The notes: a model not told the origin generated them from the sequence alone. Numbered from the stretch's first letter, positions 16,784 through 25,668 are shown. The stretch: DNA of 64,000 nucleotides from Actinoalloteichus_B caeruleus (GCF_000718005.1 NZ_JODV01000016.1), one strand, 5' to 3'. Made by a program: numbers and translations.

Positions 16784-18099
16784 TCCCGCCCCTCCGGTTC
16801 CGTCGGGAACCACGCCGTCACCAGCCAACCCCCGTCCGCCGTCGGTCCGACCCGCAGCCGACCCGAGGTCTGCCGCACCCGTTCCCGCATACCCATCAGA
16901 CCGTAGCCACCGGAGCCCGTCGTGTCCCCACCGGTGGTGGCGGCGCCGTTGCGCACCGCCACCTCGAGACCCTCGGGAGACCGGACCACGACGACCGCCA
17001 CCTCGGCGCCGGGGGAGTGCTGGCGGGCGTTGCTGATCGCCTCCTGCACCAGCCGGTAGGCGGCGACGTCCACCGCCACCGGGAGCGGTTGCTCGGGGCC
17101 GGACACCGACAGCGTGACCACCGTCCCGGCTCGCCGTGCCTCCTCCACCAGCTCCTCGACCGACCCCATCGAGGGCAGCGGGCCCTGGTCGTCCTCGGGG
17201 GCGTCGGTGCGCAGGATGCCCACCAGCTGCCGCATCGCCGACAGCGTCGCCCGCCCCTGACCTCGGATGCCCCGCAAGGCCTCCCGCACCAGGGCGGGGT
17301 CGCGGTCCACCAGCCGGTCCGCGGCCCCAGCCTGGACGACGATCGCGGAGAGGTCGTGGGCCGCGACGTCGTGCAGTTCCCTGGCGATCCTGGCGCGCTC
17401 CTCCCGCACCGCGGCCTTGGCGCGTTCGGCGCGTTCGGCGGTCAGCCGGTCGACCCTGGCGGCCAGTTCGTCGAGGTAGTCCCGCCGTGTCCGCGTGTAG
17501 AGCCCGAGGAGGCCGGCCAGGCCGTAGGAGAACAGCGACGCCAGCAGCAGGTTGCGCGCGTTGGTGCCGTCGTTGCCCCAGAAGGTCGGCAGCGGGGTGA
17601 TGCGGCCGTCGAGCACCGCGACCGACAGCAGACCACCCACCGCGTGGACCAGGGCGAGGACGGCGAGTGTGAGCACGACCCGCCGGCGGGGCAACAGGCT
17701 CCCCACCGTGTAGGCGCACACCACCAGCCCGAGACCGGTGCCCGGGTAGACGAAGGGCGGTAGCGAGGCCACCAGGACGACGACGGTGGCCAGCACGAGC
17801 GCGGTGCGGGGCACGAGCCGCCGAATCGCGAGGACCGCCACGTCGGCGCTGGCGACGAGGTTCATCAGGACGACGGTCCACAGCGGCTCCGGCAGGATGC
17901 CGCCGTTGACGGCCAGCGCCGCCCCGACCCGGACCACCACGAGCAGGAGCGCCAGTCCCAGGGCCACGACCGCGTCCCTGGCGACGGGGGTTCGTGCCCC
18001 GGCGGCGGTCAGGGCCCGCGTCCACCACCGGACCCGCCGGGTTGGTGCCAGCGCGGGCCGGCCGCCCGCCGGCCCGCGCCGCCCACCGGAATTCCTCAC
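16780..18099 (-). CDS. LiaS/DesK-type sensor histidine kinase
   Basis: A 439-residue membrane kinase. GTG 18099 is chosen because it overlaps the stop of the DUF418 gene (GTGA); the frame is open to 18171 but that part lies inside the neighbour. About six hydrophobic segments occupy residues 35-180. A cytoplasmic helix leads to the HisKA_3 box, ERARIARELHDVAAHDLSAI, with the phospho-accepting His. The ATPase domain has an N box (QEAISNARQHSPG) and a GSGGYGLMGMRERV glycine loop. No extracellular sensor domain is present, so the signal is probably in the membrane (envelope stress is usual for the class). Confidence 0.92.
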   Translation of the reverse strand: MRNSGGRRGPAGGRPALAPTRRVRWWTRALTAAGARTPVARDAVVALGLALLLVVVRVGAALAVNGGILPEPLWTVVLMNLVASADVAVLAIRRLVPRTALVLATVVVLVASLPPFVYPGTGLGLVVCAYTVGSLLPRRRVVLTLAVLALVHAVGGLLSVAVLDGRITPLPTFWGNDGTNARNLLLASLFSYGLAGLLGLYTRTRRDYLDELAARVDRLTAERAERAKAAVREERARIARELHDVAAHDLSAIVVQAGAADRLVDRDPALVREALRGIRGQGRATLSAMRQLVGILRTDAPEDDQGPLPSMGSVEELVEEARRAGTVVTLSVSGPEQPLPVAVDVAAYRLVQEAISNARQHSPGAEVAVVVVRSPEGLEVAVRNGAATTGGDTTGSGGYGLMGMRERVRQTSGRLRVGPTADGGWLVTAWFPTEPEGRE

Positions 18100-19139
18100 C
18101 GGGAGGCGCCGTCCGCCGGCGCCACCCGTGCTGGCAGCCACCGCCAGTAGGTCACGCAACGCCACGCCCACTCAGCTGGGCCGTAGCGGAAGTGGCGTGT
18201 CCACAGCGGGCTCCAGGCCGCCTGGGCCAGCAGGATGCCGGCCCCGAGCGCGGTGGCCACGGCCCAGTGGGAGGAGCCGGGGAGACCGAGCGCCGTTCCC
18301 AACGCCACGAACAGCAGGGTCGCGGAGAGGTAGTTCGTCAACGCCAGCCGGCCCAGCGGGGCCAGCAGCGCGGTCAGGGCCGACCCCAGCACGGGGACCG
18401 CCAGCAGTGCGAGGAACGCGGCGGCGTAGGCGGCGGCCATCGAGAACGAGAACAGCAGACCGACGCGGCGGGTCACCCCCTCGGCGGCGCCGCTGTGGAC
18501 CACCACCCAGTACGAGCCGGCGGCGACCACCGCCGCGACCACCGAGGAGACGACGAGCGCCGTCGTCCGTTCGGGGAGACGGGTCGCCACCCCGAGCTGC
18601 GCGAAGGCGAAACCCAGCACGAAGAGGCCGGGCAGCAGCCCGAGCCCTCCGACGCCGGCCACCAGCCCCAGGACCGTCAACAGGAGACCGACGACCAGGT
18701 TGACCCTGCCGGAGCAGAAGCTGAGCGGCAGCAGCACCAGCAGGCCCGTGACCGCGAAGGGCAGCAGCACCTCACCGGGTTGCAGCAGGTGGTGCAGGGC
18801 TCCCACCACGCCGAGAGCCACCAGCCGGCGCACCAGCAGCGGCCGGGGACGGTCGGTGCGCTTGGCCGCCGAGCGCAGGAAGAGGCCGAAACCCACGCCG
18901 AAGAGCAGGAAGAAGATCGGGTAGAACCTGCCGACCACGAACAGGCGCAGAACCTCGGGTGCGTCCCCGAGCACCGGCATCATGTCGAGGGTCTGCGGGA
19001 TGTTGACGAAGATGATCCCGCACAGCGCGAAGCCTCGAAGCGCGTCGAGGGCGTGCACCCTGCCCTGGGGACGTACCGGGGCGGGTGGTGCTGGCGCCGT
19101 GGTCGGCGCGGAGCTGGGACGTGATGGGAACGAGGACAT
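18096..19139 (-). CDS. DUF418 family membrane protein
   Basis: A 347-residue polytopic membrane protein; ATG 19139 is used, without a strong ribosome site. It opens with a DUF418 signature after a short Pro/Ala-rich tail: RVHALDALRGFALCGIIFVNIP, followed by about nine to ten helices, including the conserved PIFFLLFGVGFGLF. A second DUF418 block near the C terminus reads GRLALTNYLSATLLF and ends with AWSPLWTRHFRYGPAEWAWR. DUF418/YeiB proteins are acyltransferase-like membrane proteins of unknown substrate. It is the first gene of an operon with the two-component system, and may supply or respond to its envelope signal. Confidence 0.88.
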   Translation of the reverse strand: MSSFPSRPSSAPTTAPAPPAPVRPQGRVHALDALRGFALCGIIFVNIPQTLDMMPVLGDAPEVLRLFVVGRFYPIFFLLFGVGFGLFLRSAAKRTDRPRPLLVRRLVALGVVGALHHLLQPGEVLLPFAVTGLLVLLPLSFCSGRVNLVVGLLLTVLGLVAGVGGLGLLPGLFVLGFAFAQLGVATRLPERTTALVVSSVVAAVVAAGSYWVVVHSGAAEGVTRRVGLLFSFSMAAAYAAAFLALLAVPVLGSALTALLAPLGRLALTNYLSATLLFVALGTALGLPGSSHWAVATALGAGILLAQAAWSPLWTRHFRYGPAEWAWRCVTYWRWLPARVAPADGASR

Positions 19140-19530
19140 GCGTGGATGGTGGCCCACCGCGCCCGCGCACGCCTCCCCCGCGATGACGAGATCCGGCTCC
19201 TCCCCGAGGCGGAGGCACCGTCCGAGGTGGCGGCGGTAGCCGACCCCCTCGGCCTGCTCGGGGCCGGGGAAGTCGTCGGGGTGTCGGGGGCCCGGACCCG
19301 CCGCGCGGGGAGGTCACGACGCGCCCGCCCCGGACGGGAGCCGAGGTCCCGGGCACCACCCGGGGCTGGCCGGTCCGCCGTGTCCGCTGACACGGGTCCC
19401 CGCCAGCTGCCGTGCCGTTCGGGTGGCCGCGCCGGCCCGGCGGCCGCCGGCGACGCGCTGGCCCCACGCCGCCGGCGTGGCCGATCGGCATGGACGACGT
19501 CACCGGAGTGCCGGTCCTCCGCTCGGATGG
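19140..19530. other. 391-bp stretch without a gene
   Basis: No frame with plausible composition, ribosome site or motif. It lies between the decayed ferredoxin end and the DUF418 gene, both minus strand, and may hold the operon promoter. Confidence 0.55.
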
Positions 19531-19716
19531 GCGTGAGCCGGATGCGGGGCAGGGCAGGCGACGGTGGCCCTCCCGAACCCCCGCCGCCAGTGCCTCCGCC
19601 GGGGCGGCGAGCGGGATGACCCGCCCGGCCTCCGCCGACTGGTCGACGACGTCGGGCGCGAGCACCACGCACTGCCCGGCGGTGCGACAGACGTCCACGT
19701 CGACGTTGACCCGCAT
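19531..19716 (-). pseudogene. 3Fe-4S ferredoxin, frameshifted near the end
   Basis: ATG 19716, with GGAGGGGG 8 nt upstream, starts MRVNVDVDVCRTAGQCV, the small actinobacterial ferredoxin that serves P450s (C-x3-G-x-C cluster start). It continues PDVVDQSAEAGRVIPLA and reaches the last cluster Cys (LPCPA, codon 19549-19551), but no stop follows: the frame runs on for hundreds of bases into the next gene. The family's usual RRCPxxAIRL ending is seen only by shifting frame at the C-rich run near 19553-19560 (then RIRLTPIR). So a small indel removed the normal end. The first two thirds could still fold. It sits 55 nt after the P450 gene on the same strand. Confidence 0.65.
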
Positions 19717-19771
19717 CACGGACCCCCTCCTGGACACCGGGGTGCTCACCCCGTCACGACGTCGAACCCGG

Positions 19772-20980
19772 TCACCAACGGACCGGGAGCGCGTGCACCC
19801 CGTAGATCTGGGCGTCGTGCTTGAACGGGATCCGCTCGAGCGGGGTGGCCAGCCGGAGACCCGGAAACCGCTCGAACAGCGAGCGCAACGCGATCCGCAG
19901 CTCCGCCCTCGCGAGCTGCTGCCCCAGGCACAGGTGGTCCCCGTGGCCGAAGGCCAGGTGGTGCCGTGCCCGCCGCGTCACGTCCAGCCGGTCCGGCGGG
20001 GAACCAGGGAAGGCCGAGGGGTCCCGGTTGGCCGCCGGGAGCGACACCACGACGCCGTCGCCCGCGCGGATCGTGACACCCCCGAGGTCGACATCCTCGG
20101 TCGCGAACCGGCGCTGGCCCGCGTGGATGATCGTCAGGTAGCGCAGCAACTCCTCCACGGCGCGCGCCGTGGAGTCGTCGTCGGCCACCACCAGGGGGAT
20201 CTGGTCGGGGTGGTCCAGGAGCGCGGCCACCCCCAGCCCGATCATGTTCGCCGTGGTCTCGTGCCCGGTGTTGAGCAGGAAGACACCCAGGTCCGCCGCG
20301 TCCTCGGCGGTGAGCTCGCCGGCCCGCACCCGGACCGCGAGGCGGCTGAGCACGTCGTCCTCCGGGTCACCGCGCTTGTCGTTGACCACGTCACGGAGGA
20401 AGGCGCGCAGGGCCTCGAAGGACCGGAGCTTCTCCTCCATCGGAACGTGCAGGCTGATGACCGTCGACGCGGCACGTTGGAAGAAGTCGTGGTCCTGGTA
20501 GGGGACGCCGAGCAGATCGCAGATGACCAGCGAGGGCAGGGGCTGGGCGAACCGTTCGACGAGGTCCACCGGGGGGTTCTCGCTGGCCATCTCGTCGAGC
20601 AGCTGGTCAGCCAGCCGCTGGATCGTGGGGCGCAGTGCGGTCACCCGCCTTGCCAGGAAGTCCCGTGCCACCAGGGAGCGCAGGGCGCCGTGTTCGGGCG
20701 GGTCCTGGGAGGAGAAGAAGACACGGGGCCGAGGGGGTTCCGCCTCGAACCTGCTCGGGTAGCAGGGGTGGCCGTGCGCCGCGCTGAAGCGGCGGTCCCC
20801 GAGAACGACGCGGGCGTCGTCGTAGCGGGTCACCAGCCACACCGCGAGCCTGCCGTCCCAGATGCTCACCCGGCCCACGGGCTGGTCCCCGTACTGGGCG
20901 GTGTGCTCAGCCGGGGGGTCGAACGGGGCGCCGGGCGCCCGGGACAGGGTGTAGGGCGGTAATCGGAGTTCCGGCGACAT
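19772..20980 (-). CDS. Cytochrome P450 (CYP105-like)
   Basis: A 402-residue soluble bacterial P450, started at ATG 20980 with GAGGGAG upstream; the longer open frame is ignored. All hallmarks are present: the I-helix NTGHETTAN with acid-alcohol-type residues near 236, the K-helix ExxR (EELLRYL), and the haem loop FGHGDHLCLGQQLAR with the thiolate ligand at C351. The N-terminal SRAPGAPFDPP and overall pattern resemble CYP105-type enzymes of actinomycetes. It would hydroxylate a hydrophobic substrate with electrons from a ferredoxin; the adjacent ferredoxin is frameshifted, so another ferredoxin may serve it. No biosynthetic genes lie beside it, so the substrate is unknown. Confidence 0.93.
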   Translation of the reverse strand: MSPELRLPPYTLSRAPGAPFDPPAEHTAQYGDQPVGRVSIWDGRLAVWLVTRYDDARVVLGDRRFSAAHGHPCYPSRFEAEPPRPRVFFSSQDPPEHGALRSLVARDFLARRVTALRPTIQRLADQLLDEMASENPPVDLVERFAQPLPSLVICDLLGVPYQDHDFFQRAASTVISLHVPMEEKLRSFEALRAFLRDVVNDKRGDPEDDVLSRLAVRVRAGELTAEDAADLGVFLLNTGHETTANMIGLGVAALLDHPDQIPLVVADDDSTARAVEELLRYLTIIHAGQRRFATEDVDLGGVTIRAGDGVVVSLPAANRDPSAFPGSPPDRLDVTRRARHHLAFGHGDHLCLGQQLARAELRIALRSLFERFPGLRLATPLERIPFKHDAQIYGVHALPVRW

Positions 20981-21409
20981 GGTGGCGCTCCCTCGTGGCG
21001 GCACCGGGACCGGCAGCCGCGGCCGGACTGACGGACGGGAACCGCCTGGTCGTGATCCGACGAGCGCGGGGACGCCCGGACGCCGCTCCACCAGCCGCTG
21101 CCACGGGCGGACCGTGGTGGTGGCGCTGGAGTACCCCGTCCACTCGGGACGGAACCCTAGGTCAACGCCGCGCGGGGCGTCCATACCCGAGGTGGGTGCC
21201 TGGATTCCGGGAGCGCGCTCACCGCCGCCGGGTGCGTCGTGGCCGGGGTCCCGATCCGCCCGGGCCGCCGCCCCTCGTCCGGTGCTGCCGCGCCCGGCTG
21301 CCGTCGTCACCCCGAACCGGACTCGACTGGTCTCGACTGGTGCTCCTCGGGGTGGGGCCCTCGGGTGGGGTCCACCTCGATCCCGGGGGCCGGTCGTGGT
21401 CGGCCGGCC
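20981..21409. other. 429-bp stretch without a gene
   Basis: Contains the P450 upstream region and the left 14-bp inverted repeat (21322-21335). No frame has coding character. Confidence 0.5.
21322..21335. repeat. Left inverted repeat flanking the DUF5996 gene
   Basis: CTCGACTGGTCTCG, exact inverted copy at 22415-22428; the half TCTCGACTGG is repeated immediately (21331-21340). The pair brackets the DUF5996 gene. Confidence 0.5.
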
Positions 21410-22351
21410 TCAGCTCCGGGCCAGGACCGGGTCGGTGATGCCAGCCGGGCAGGCGAGCTGGTCGACGTCCCACCCCGCGCTGGCCGCGCCTGCCCGGTAC
21501 GCGCCGCGGTAGAAGGCGAGGACCTGGTCCTCCGCGTCCGGTGCGGTGCGCACCGCGTCGTAGGGCAGGACCGCGAGGTGACTCCCCCCGCCACCCTCCA
21601 CCCAGCGGGCGGCGGCCGGTTCCAGGGGGTGGCCCGTCAGTCCCTCCGGTTCTGGTGCCGTGTACGAGTAGAAGGTGGGTTCGGGGACCCGGTCGTCGCC
21701 GAACCAGAACCCCGCGCTGATGACCTCCTCCGAGTACGCCTCTCTCGTGACCGGGTCCGTGTCGGCCGACTGGGGGACCGGTCGCCCGCGGAACCGGGTG
21801 ACGGCGATGTCGAAGGTGTGCCAGAAGTGGTGTACCGGGCTGATCTTCCCCCGGAACTCCGCGCTGAACCGCTCCAACAGCAGGTTGACCCGACTCAGGA
21901 CCTGCCAGTAGCGCAGGGCGTGCGCCGCCTCGTACACGCGGTGCTCCGTGTCCTCGGTGAAGGGGCGGTTCTGGTCCGGCAGGTCGAAGGGGTGGTCGAG
22001 GGGGATGCGCACCGGAACGCCCAGCTCGTCGAGCGCCGACAGGGTCTGGTCGTGGAAGGAGGCCACCGACCGCCCGACCAGGGAGAAGCGGACCGACCGG
22101 CCGTCGAGCGCCGCCACCTGGAGCTCGTGTGCGACGAGGTCGAGGTCGATCGTGAAGATCCGGTCGTCCTCCCCGCCGCTCATCGGCCTCGTGGTCAGGC
22201 CCCGCCCCGTCAGGTGGAAGGGGACGTTCCACCAGTGGTTGCGGCGGGCACTGGCGGCCAGTCGGATCTTGCCGACGACCTGGAGGTAGCGGTGCAGGGT
22301 CTCCTTGGTCGGCCGCCACTCCGCCAGCGGGATCGCGGGAAGGGTCTCCAT
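21410..22351 (-). CDS. DUF5996 family protein
   Basis: A 313-residue cytosolic protein; ATG 22351 starts the conserved family sequence (METLPAIPLAEWRPTKETLH). Further family segments are VGKIRLAASARRNHWWNVPF, HLTGRGLTTRPM, FTIDLDLVAHELQV and SVASFHDQTLSALDELGV, then the HHFWHTFDIAVTRF and SAGFWFGDD blocks. DUF5996 is widespread in actinomycetes and proteobacteria with no established function; conserved Trp/His residues hint at an enzyme. It is monocistronic, with a 14-bp inverted repeat on each side. Confidence 0.8.
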   Translation of the reverse strand: METLPAIPLAEWRPTKETLHRYLQVVGKIRLAASARRNHWWNVPFHLTGRGLTTRPMSGGEDDRIFTIDLDLVAHELQVAALDGRSVRFSLVGRSVASFHDQTLSALDELGVPVRIPLDHPFDLPDQNRPFTEDTEHRVYEAAHALRYWQVLSRVNLLLERFSAEFRGKISPVHHFWHTFDIAVTRFRGRPVPQSADTDPVTREAYSEEVISAGFWFGDDRVPEPTFYSYTAPEPEGLTGHPLEPAAARWVEGGGGSHLAVLPYDAVRTAPDAEDQVLAFYRGAYRAGAASAGWDVDQLACPAGITDPVLARS

Positions 22352-22740
22352 GTCCCGACGGTAGGCGCGGGGACCGGGGGACGCATGTCGGTCAGTCCTG
22401 GCAGGGCGGTGTACCGAGACCAGTCGAGACAGGGCGGCACGTGCTGTGCCGTCGTCCGCCCCGACCTCCTCCGGCGGGTGGGCTCCGTCGACGTCTCGGC
22501 TGGTCAACGAGGTTCCGGGTACTCATCCGCCAGCGTCACCCCGGCGGGGAGCCCGTGGGGCGGGCGGGGAGGGGCGCGGCGGACCACGCCGCCGGAGGCG
22601 CCGAGGCGCCGGTCACGCCGGGGACGAGGCACGTGGTCGGGATCCGACCCGGCAGGGGCGGGACGTCCTCCCGCCCGGCCCACCTCCGGTGGCCGGAAGT
22701 GGCCGTCCTCGGGCCGGGGTCTTGCGGGTGGGCGTGCCGG
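22352..22740. other. 389-bp intergenic stretch
   Basis: Holds the DUF5996 promoter region and the right inverted repeat at 22415-22428. No gene is seen. Confidence 0.5.
22415..22428. repeat. Right inverted repeat flanking the DUF5996 gene
   Basis: CGAGACCAGTCGAG, the exact complement of 21322-21335, about 65 bp upstream of the DUF5996 start. Confidence 0.5.
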
Positions 22741-23370
22741 TCACCGGGCGCGGGGACCACCGCCACCAGACCGCGAATCCAGGCCCGGCCGACTGCCACC
22801 CGGTGGGGGCGGGTCGTAGAAGTCGTGCGGGTCGAGCTCGGCCAACGGGACCATCGAGGACCGCGCGGGAGCGGGTGGGGCGAGTACGTCCTGGATGGCG
22901 GGCGTCCGCAACCGGACCGCCAGAGCCGGCTCCTCGTCGACGCGTTGGACCAGGGCGTAGCAGACGGCCAGCAGGTGGGCGCGTCGAAGGGGGCCGGTCG
23001 AGCTGGTCGCGGTGAGCTCGCCCAGGTCGGGCGCGATGCGCGGGCCGGCGGTCTCCAGCTCCGCGGCGAGGTCGTCGGGAAGGTCCTCGTGGAGCCCCCC
23101 GGGCGGTCCGACGGACGACCGCAGCCGTCGGCGCGCCGTCCGGACCTCGTCCGGCGACCACGCGGGCACGGTCAACGTGATCGCGTGGTCCCGACCGCGT
23201 TCGCTGAGCACGGCGCTCACCTGGTTGTCCCGGATGCGCAGGTCCCGCACGGCCCGCCTGGCGAGGCCGCGGGCGCGAACCCGGTCGGGGTCGGGCCCGG
23301 CGCTGGTCACGGGTTCGAGGCGCCGCAACCACGCCCTCCCCCATGCGGTGGAACCGAACTCGGCGGTCAC
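22741..23370 (-). CDS. SWIM-family protein with degenerate zinc finger
   Basis: A 209-residue protein starting at GTG 23370, which overlaps the helicase stop (GTGA). The N terminus FGSTAWGRAWLRRLEP and RGLARRAVRDLRI match actinobacterial SWIM zinc-finger proteins that are encoded with SNF2 helicases. At the place of the CxCx(n)CxH finger the sequence reads LTATSSTGPLRRAHLLAVCY: the first two Cys and the third Cys are replaced, while the His and the following AVCYALVQRVDEEP helix remain. Zinc binding is therefore unlikely. It presumably still partners the helicase, given the coupled overlap, or is losing function. The tail is Pro/Gly/Arg-rich. Confidence 0.75.
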   Translation of the reverse strand: MTAEFGSTAWGRAWLRRLEPVTSAGPDPDRVRARGLARRAVRDLRIRDNQVSAVLSERGRDHAITLTVPAWSPDEVRTARRRLRSSVGPPGGLHEDLPDDLAAELETAGPRIAPDLGELTATSSTGPLRRAHLLAVCYALVQRVDEEPALAVRLRTPAIQDVLAPPAPARSSMVPLAELDPHDFYDPPPPGGSRPGLDSRSGGGGPRAR

Positions 23371-25151
23371 GACGGGGCTCCCGGGCGGAGGGCGAGGACA
23401 TCGCGGAGCTGGTCGTCGGAGAGGGCGAGCAGCTCGGCCTCACCGCCCGAGGTGACCGCCTCCGCCAGACCTCGTTTGCGCTCGTGGACGGTGGCGATGT
23501 GGTCCTCCAGGGTCCCGGCGGTCCGCAGGGTGTAGATCGTGACGGGCTGGGCCTGTCCGATGCGGTGCGCCCGGTCGGATGCCTGGTCCTCGACGGCGGG
23601 GTTCCACCAACGGTCGTAGTGGATGACGGTGCTCGCCCTGGTCAGGGTGAGGCCGAAGCCGGCGGCCCGCAGGGACAACACCAGTACCCCCGGCCCGCCG
23701 CCGCCCTGGAAGTCACCCGCGATCCGGTCCCGGGCATCCGAGGTCAGTCCGCCGTGCAGGAACGGGACGGTGACACCGTGGCGCCGTCCGAGGTGGTCGA
23801 CGAGGAGGCGGCCCATGCTCGTGTACTGGGTGAAGACCAGGCAGCCGGTGCCGCCGCCCAGGGACTCGTCGAGCATCTCCACGAGCCGGTCGAACTTGCC
23901 GGACCTCTCGGGCAGCGGGCCGCGCTGGCCGAGGGCCTGGGCGGGGTGGTTGCAGATCTGCTTGAGCCGGGTCACCAGCGCCAGCACGCTGGCCCGCCGC
24001 CCGCGACCGGTTCCCAGGCCGTCGGTGAACGTCTCGTCCAACGCCGCCTGGTAGAGCCGCCGCTGCTCCCGGCTGAGCGGGCAGGGCAGGTCCACGACCT
24101 GCCGGTCGGGCAGCTCCGGGGCGACTTCCGCCTTGGTGCGGCGGAGCACGAACTCGCGTGTCAGCGCCGCCAGCCGCGCGGCGGCGGAGGGTGAACCCCG
24201 GTGTTGGATCGGGACCACGTAGCGGTCGTGGAACCGGCGGCGGGTGCCCAGCGAGCCCGGGGTGGCCAACTGGGCCAGCGCCCACAGGTCGCCCAGGTCG
24301 TTCTCCACCGGAGTTCCGGTCATCACCAGCCGGTACCGGGCGTCGAGCCCCGCGACGGCGCGGTGCGCCAGCGTTCGGGGGTTCTTGACCTGCTGGGCCT
24401 CGTCGCAGACCACGATCCCCCACCGGCGGTCGCCGAACGGGTGGGGAGCTCGGCGCAGGCGGGCGTAGGAGACGATCGTGAGGGTCCCCGGTCGCGGCTC
24501 CTCGCCGTCCCGGAGGACGCGGAGCTCGGGCGTGTGGCGGGCGGCCTCCCGCCTCCAGGTCGGGGTCACCGAGGTGGGGCAGACCACGAGGTGCGCCTCA
24601 TCGAGGTGGTTCGCGATCAGGGCCAGCGCCTGCACCGTCTTGCCCAGGCCCATGTCGTCGGCCAGGAGCGCCCCCGACCGCCGACCGGCGAGCCATCGCA
24701 CACCGGCCAGTTGGTAGCCACGAAGGCTTCCGGTGAACCCACCGCCCCGGAGGCCGTCGAGGAGCGCCAGCGCGCCGAGGACGTCATCGCGGGTGGCGGC
24801 CGCCGTGCGGACGTGCCCCCCGTCCGGGGTCGGGGCGCAGTGCGCGGCGACCGGGAGCGGGAGCGCCGAGCGCGTCGGGTCGCGGGCCAGCAGGGTCCAC
24901 CCGGCGAGGGACCCCGCGTCAGCGGGGTCCGCCCGGCGAGTGCCCAGCCAGTCCCACCCGGCCAGCAGCGGAACCTCCACGCCCTGGACGTCCCGGGGTG
25001 CGACCGCGTCGCCGTCCGGGACCGCGAGGGTGGTGGTGGCCCGCACCGAGGGCAGGTCCGGGGAGGGCGCGGCCGGGACCCCGCCGTTCGGCGACCACAC
25101 GAACCAGCAGGCCCGGTCGGGGAGGTAGGTCCACTGGGGAGAGGTGGTCAC
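23367..25151 (-). CDS. SNF2-family DEAD/DExx helicase-like ATPase
   Basis: A 594-residue SWI2/SNF2 ATPase, shorter than the ~900-1000 aa of many actinobacterial homologues because the N-terminal extension is only ~140 residues. Motifs in order: Q-like GYQLAGVRWL, Walker A ADDMGLGKTVQ, Ia VVCPTSVTPTW, DExx box VCDEAQQVKN, III MTGTPVENDLGDLW, then the C-terminal lobe with FTQYTSMGRLL, FLHGGL, LSLRAAGFGLTL and motif VI QASDRAHRIGQ. It translocates on double-stranded DNA and remodels protein-DNA complexes. GTG 25151 overlaps the MarR stop and its own stop overlaps the SWIM start, so three genes are translationally coupled. Confidence 0.93.
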   Translation of the reverse strand: MTTSPQWTYLPDRACWFVWSPNGGVPAAPSPDLPSVRATTTLAVPDGDAVAPRDVQGVEVPLLAGWDWLGTRRADPADAGSLAGWTLLARDPTRSALPLPVAAHCAPTPDGGHVRTAAATRDDVLGALALLDGLRGGGFTGSLRGYQLAGVRWLAGRRSGALLADDMGLGKTVQALALIANHLDEAHLVVCPTSVTPTWRREAARHTPELRVLRDGEEPRPGTLTIVSYARLRRAPHPFGDRRWGIVVCDEAQQVKNPRTLAHRAVAGLDARYRLVMTGTPVENDLGDLWALAQLATPGSLGTRRRFHDRYVVPIQHRGSPSAAARLAALTREFVLRRTKAEVAPELPDRQVVDLPCPLSREQRRLYQAALDETFTDGLGTGRGRRASVLALVTRLKQICNHPAQALGQRGPLPERSGKFDRLVEMLDESLGGGTGCLVFTQYTSMGRLLVDHLGRRHGVTVPFLHGGLTSDARDRIAGDFQGGGGPGVLVLSLRAAGFGLTLTRASTVIHYDRWWNPAVEDQASDRAHRIGQAQPVTIYTLRTAGTLEDHIATVHERKRGLAEAVTSGGEAELLALSDDQLRDVLALRPGAPS

Positions 25152-25597
25152 GCGTCACCGTCCACCAGGGTTCGGGTGGCCCCGAGACCGCCTTCCACGA
25201 AGCGGGCGATGACGGCGAGTTCGTCGGCAGTGAACTCGGAGAGGGTGGTCCGGGTCGTCCGGTCGAGGGGCGCGTAGCTGGCCATCATCCGTTCCCCGGT
25301 ACCCGGCAGCGCCTCGACCAGCACCCGGCGCCGGTCGGTGTCGTCGGGGAACCGCCGAACCCAACCGGCCCGCACCAGCCGCTCCACCAGGTGCGTGATG
25401 GCGCCGGTGGTCAGCCGGAGGCGCCGGGCGAGCTCGCCGGCCGGGAGGGGCCCGTCGACGATCACCTCGTGCAGGCAGGCGAGGTCGGAGGCGCTGATCC
25501 CCGCCTCGCGGGCGATCCCGTCGTTCACGGCGTCCACCGCCGACATCCAGAGCGGGAGTTGCCGGACGATGCGCTCGACCTGGGCTTCGCGATCCAC
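25148..25597 (-). CDS. MarR-family transcriptional regulator
   Basis: A 149-residue MarR repressor, if begun at GTG 25597; the frame also permits a TTG at 25624, but that lies in the operator. The winged helix is clear: LACLHEVIVDGPLPAGELAR, then TTGAITHLVERLVRAGWVRR and the wing PDDTDRRRVLVEALPG. Helices at both ends form the dimer interface. It overlaps the SNF2 gene by GTGA. A perfect inverted repeat immediately upstream (25626-25644) suggests autoregulation of the MarR-SNF2-SWIM operon. The inducing ligand is unknown. Confidence 0.88.
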   Translation of the reverse strand: MDREAQVERIVRQLPLWMSAVDAVNDGIAREAGISASDLACLHEVIVDGPLPAGELARRLRLTTGAITHLVERLVRAGWVRRFPDDTDRRRVLVEALPGTGERMMASYAPLDRTTRTTLSEFTADELAVIARFVEGGLGATRTLVDGDA

Positions 25598-25612
25598 GGT
25601 TCGCGATGGTAG

Positions 25613-25644
25613 CTTAATCGTCAAGAATCTTAGTGATTAAGATT
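25613..25644. promoter_or_regulatory. MarR operator/promoter region
   Basis: AT-rich island in GC-rich DNA. AATCTTA-GTGAT-TAAGATT (25626-25644) is a perfect 7-bp inverted repeat, and CTTAATC (25613-25619) pairs with GATTAAG (25635-25641). A TTGACG -35-like hexamer on the minus strand ends at 25619. Placed just upstream of the MarR start. Confidence 0.75.
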
Positions 25645-25668
25645 TCCTGTCGGGGCAGGGTATGAGGA

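Noticed and set aside
18772..19749. Ferredoxin as a 325-residue fusion protein
   Set aside because: The frame beyond residue ~60 is antisense-like noise that runs into the DUF418 gene; a frameshift is the simpler reading.
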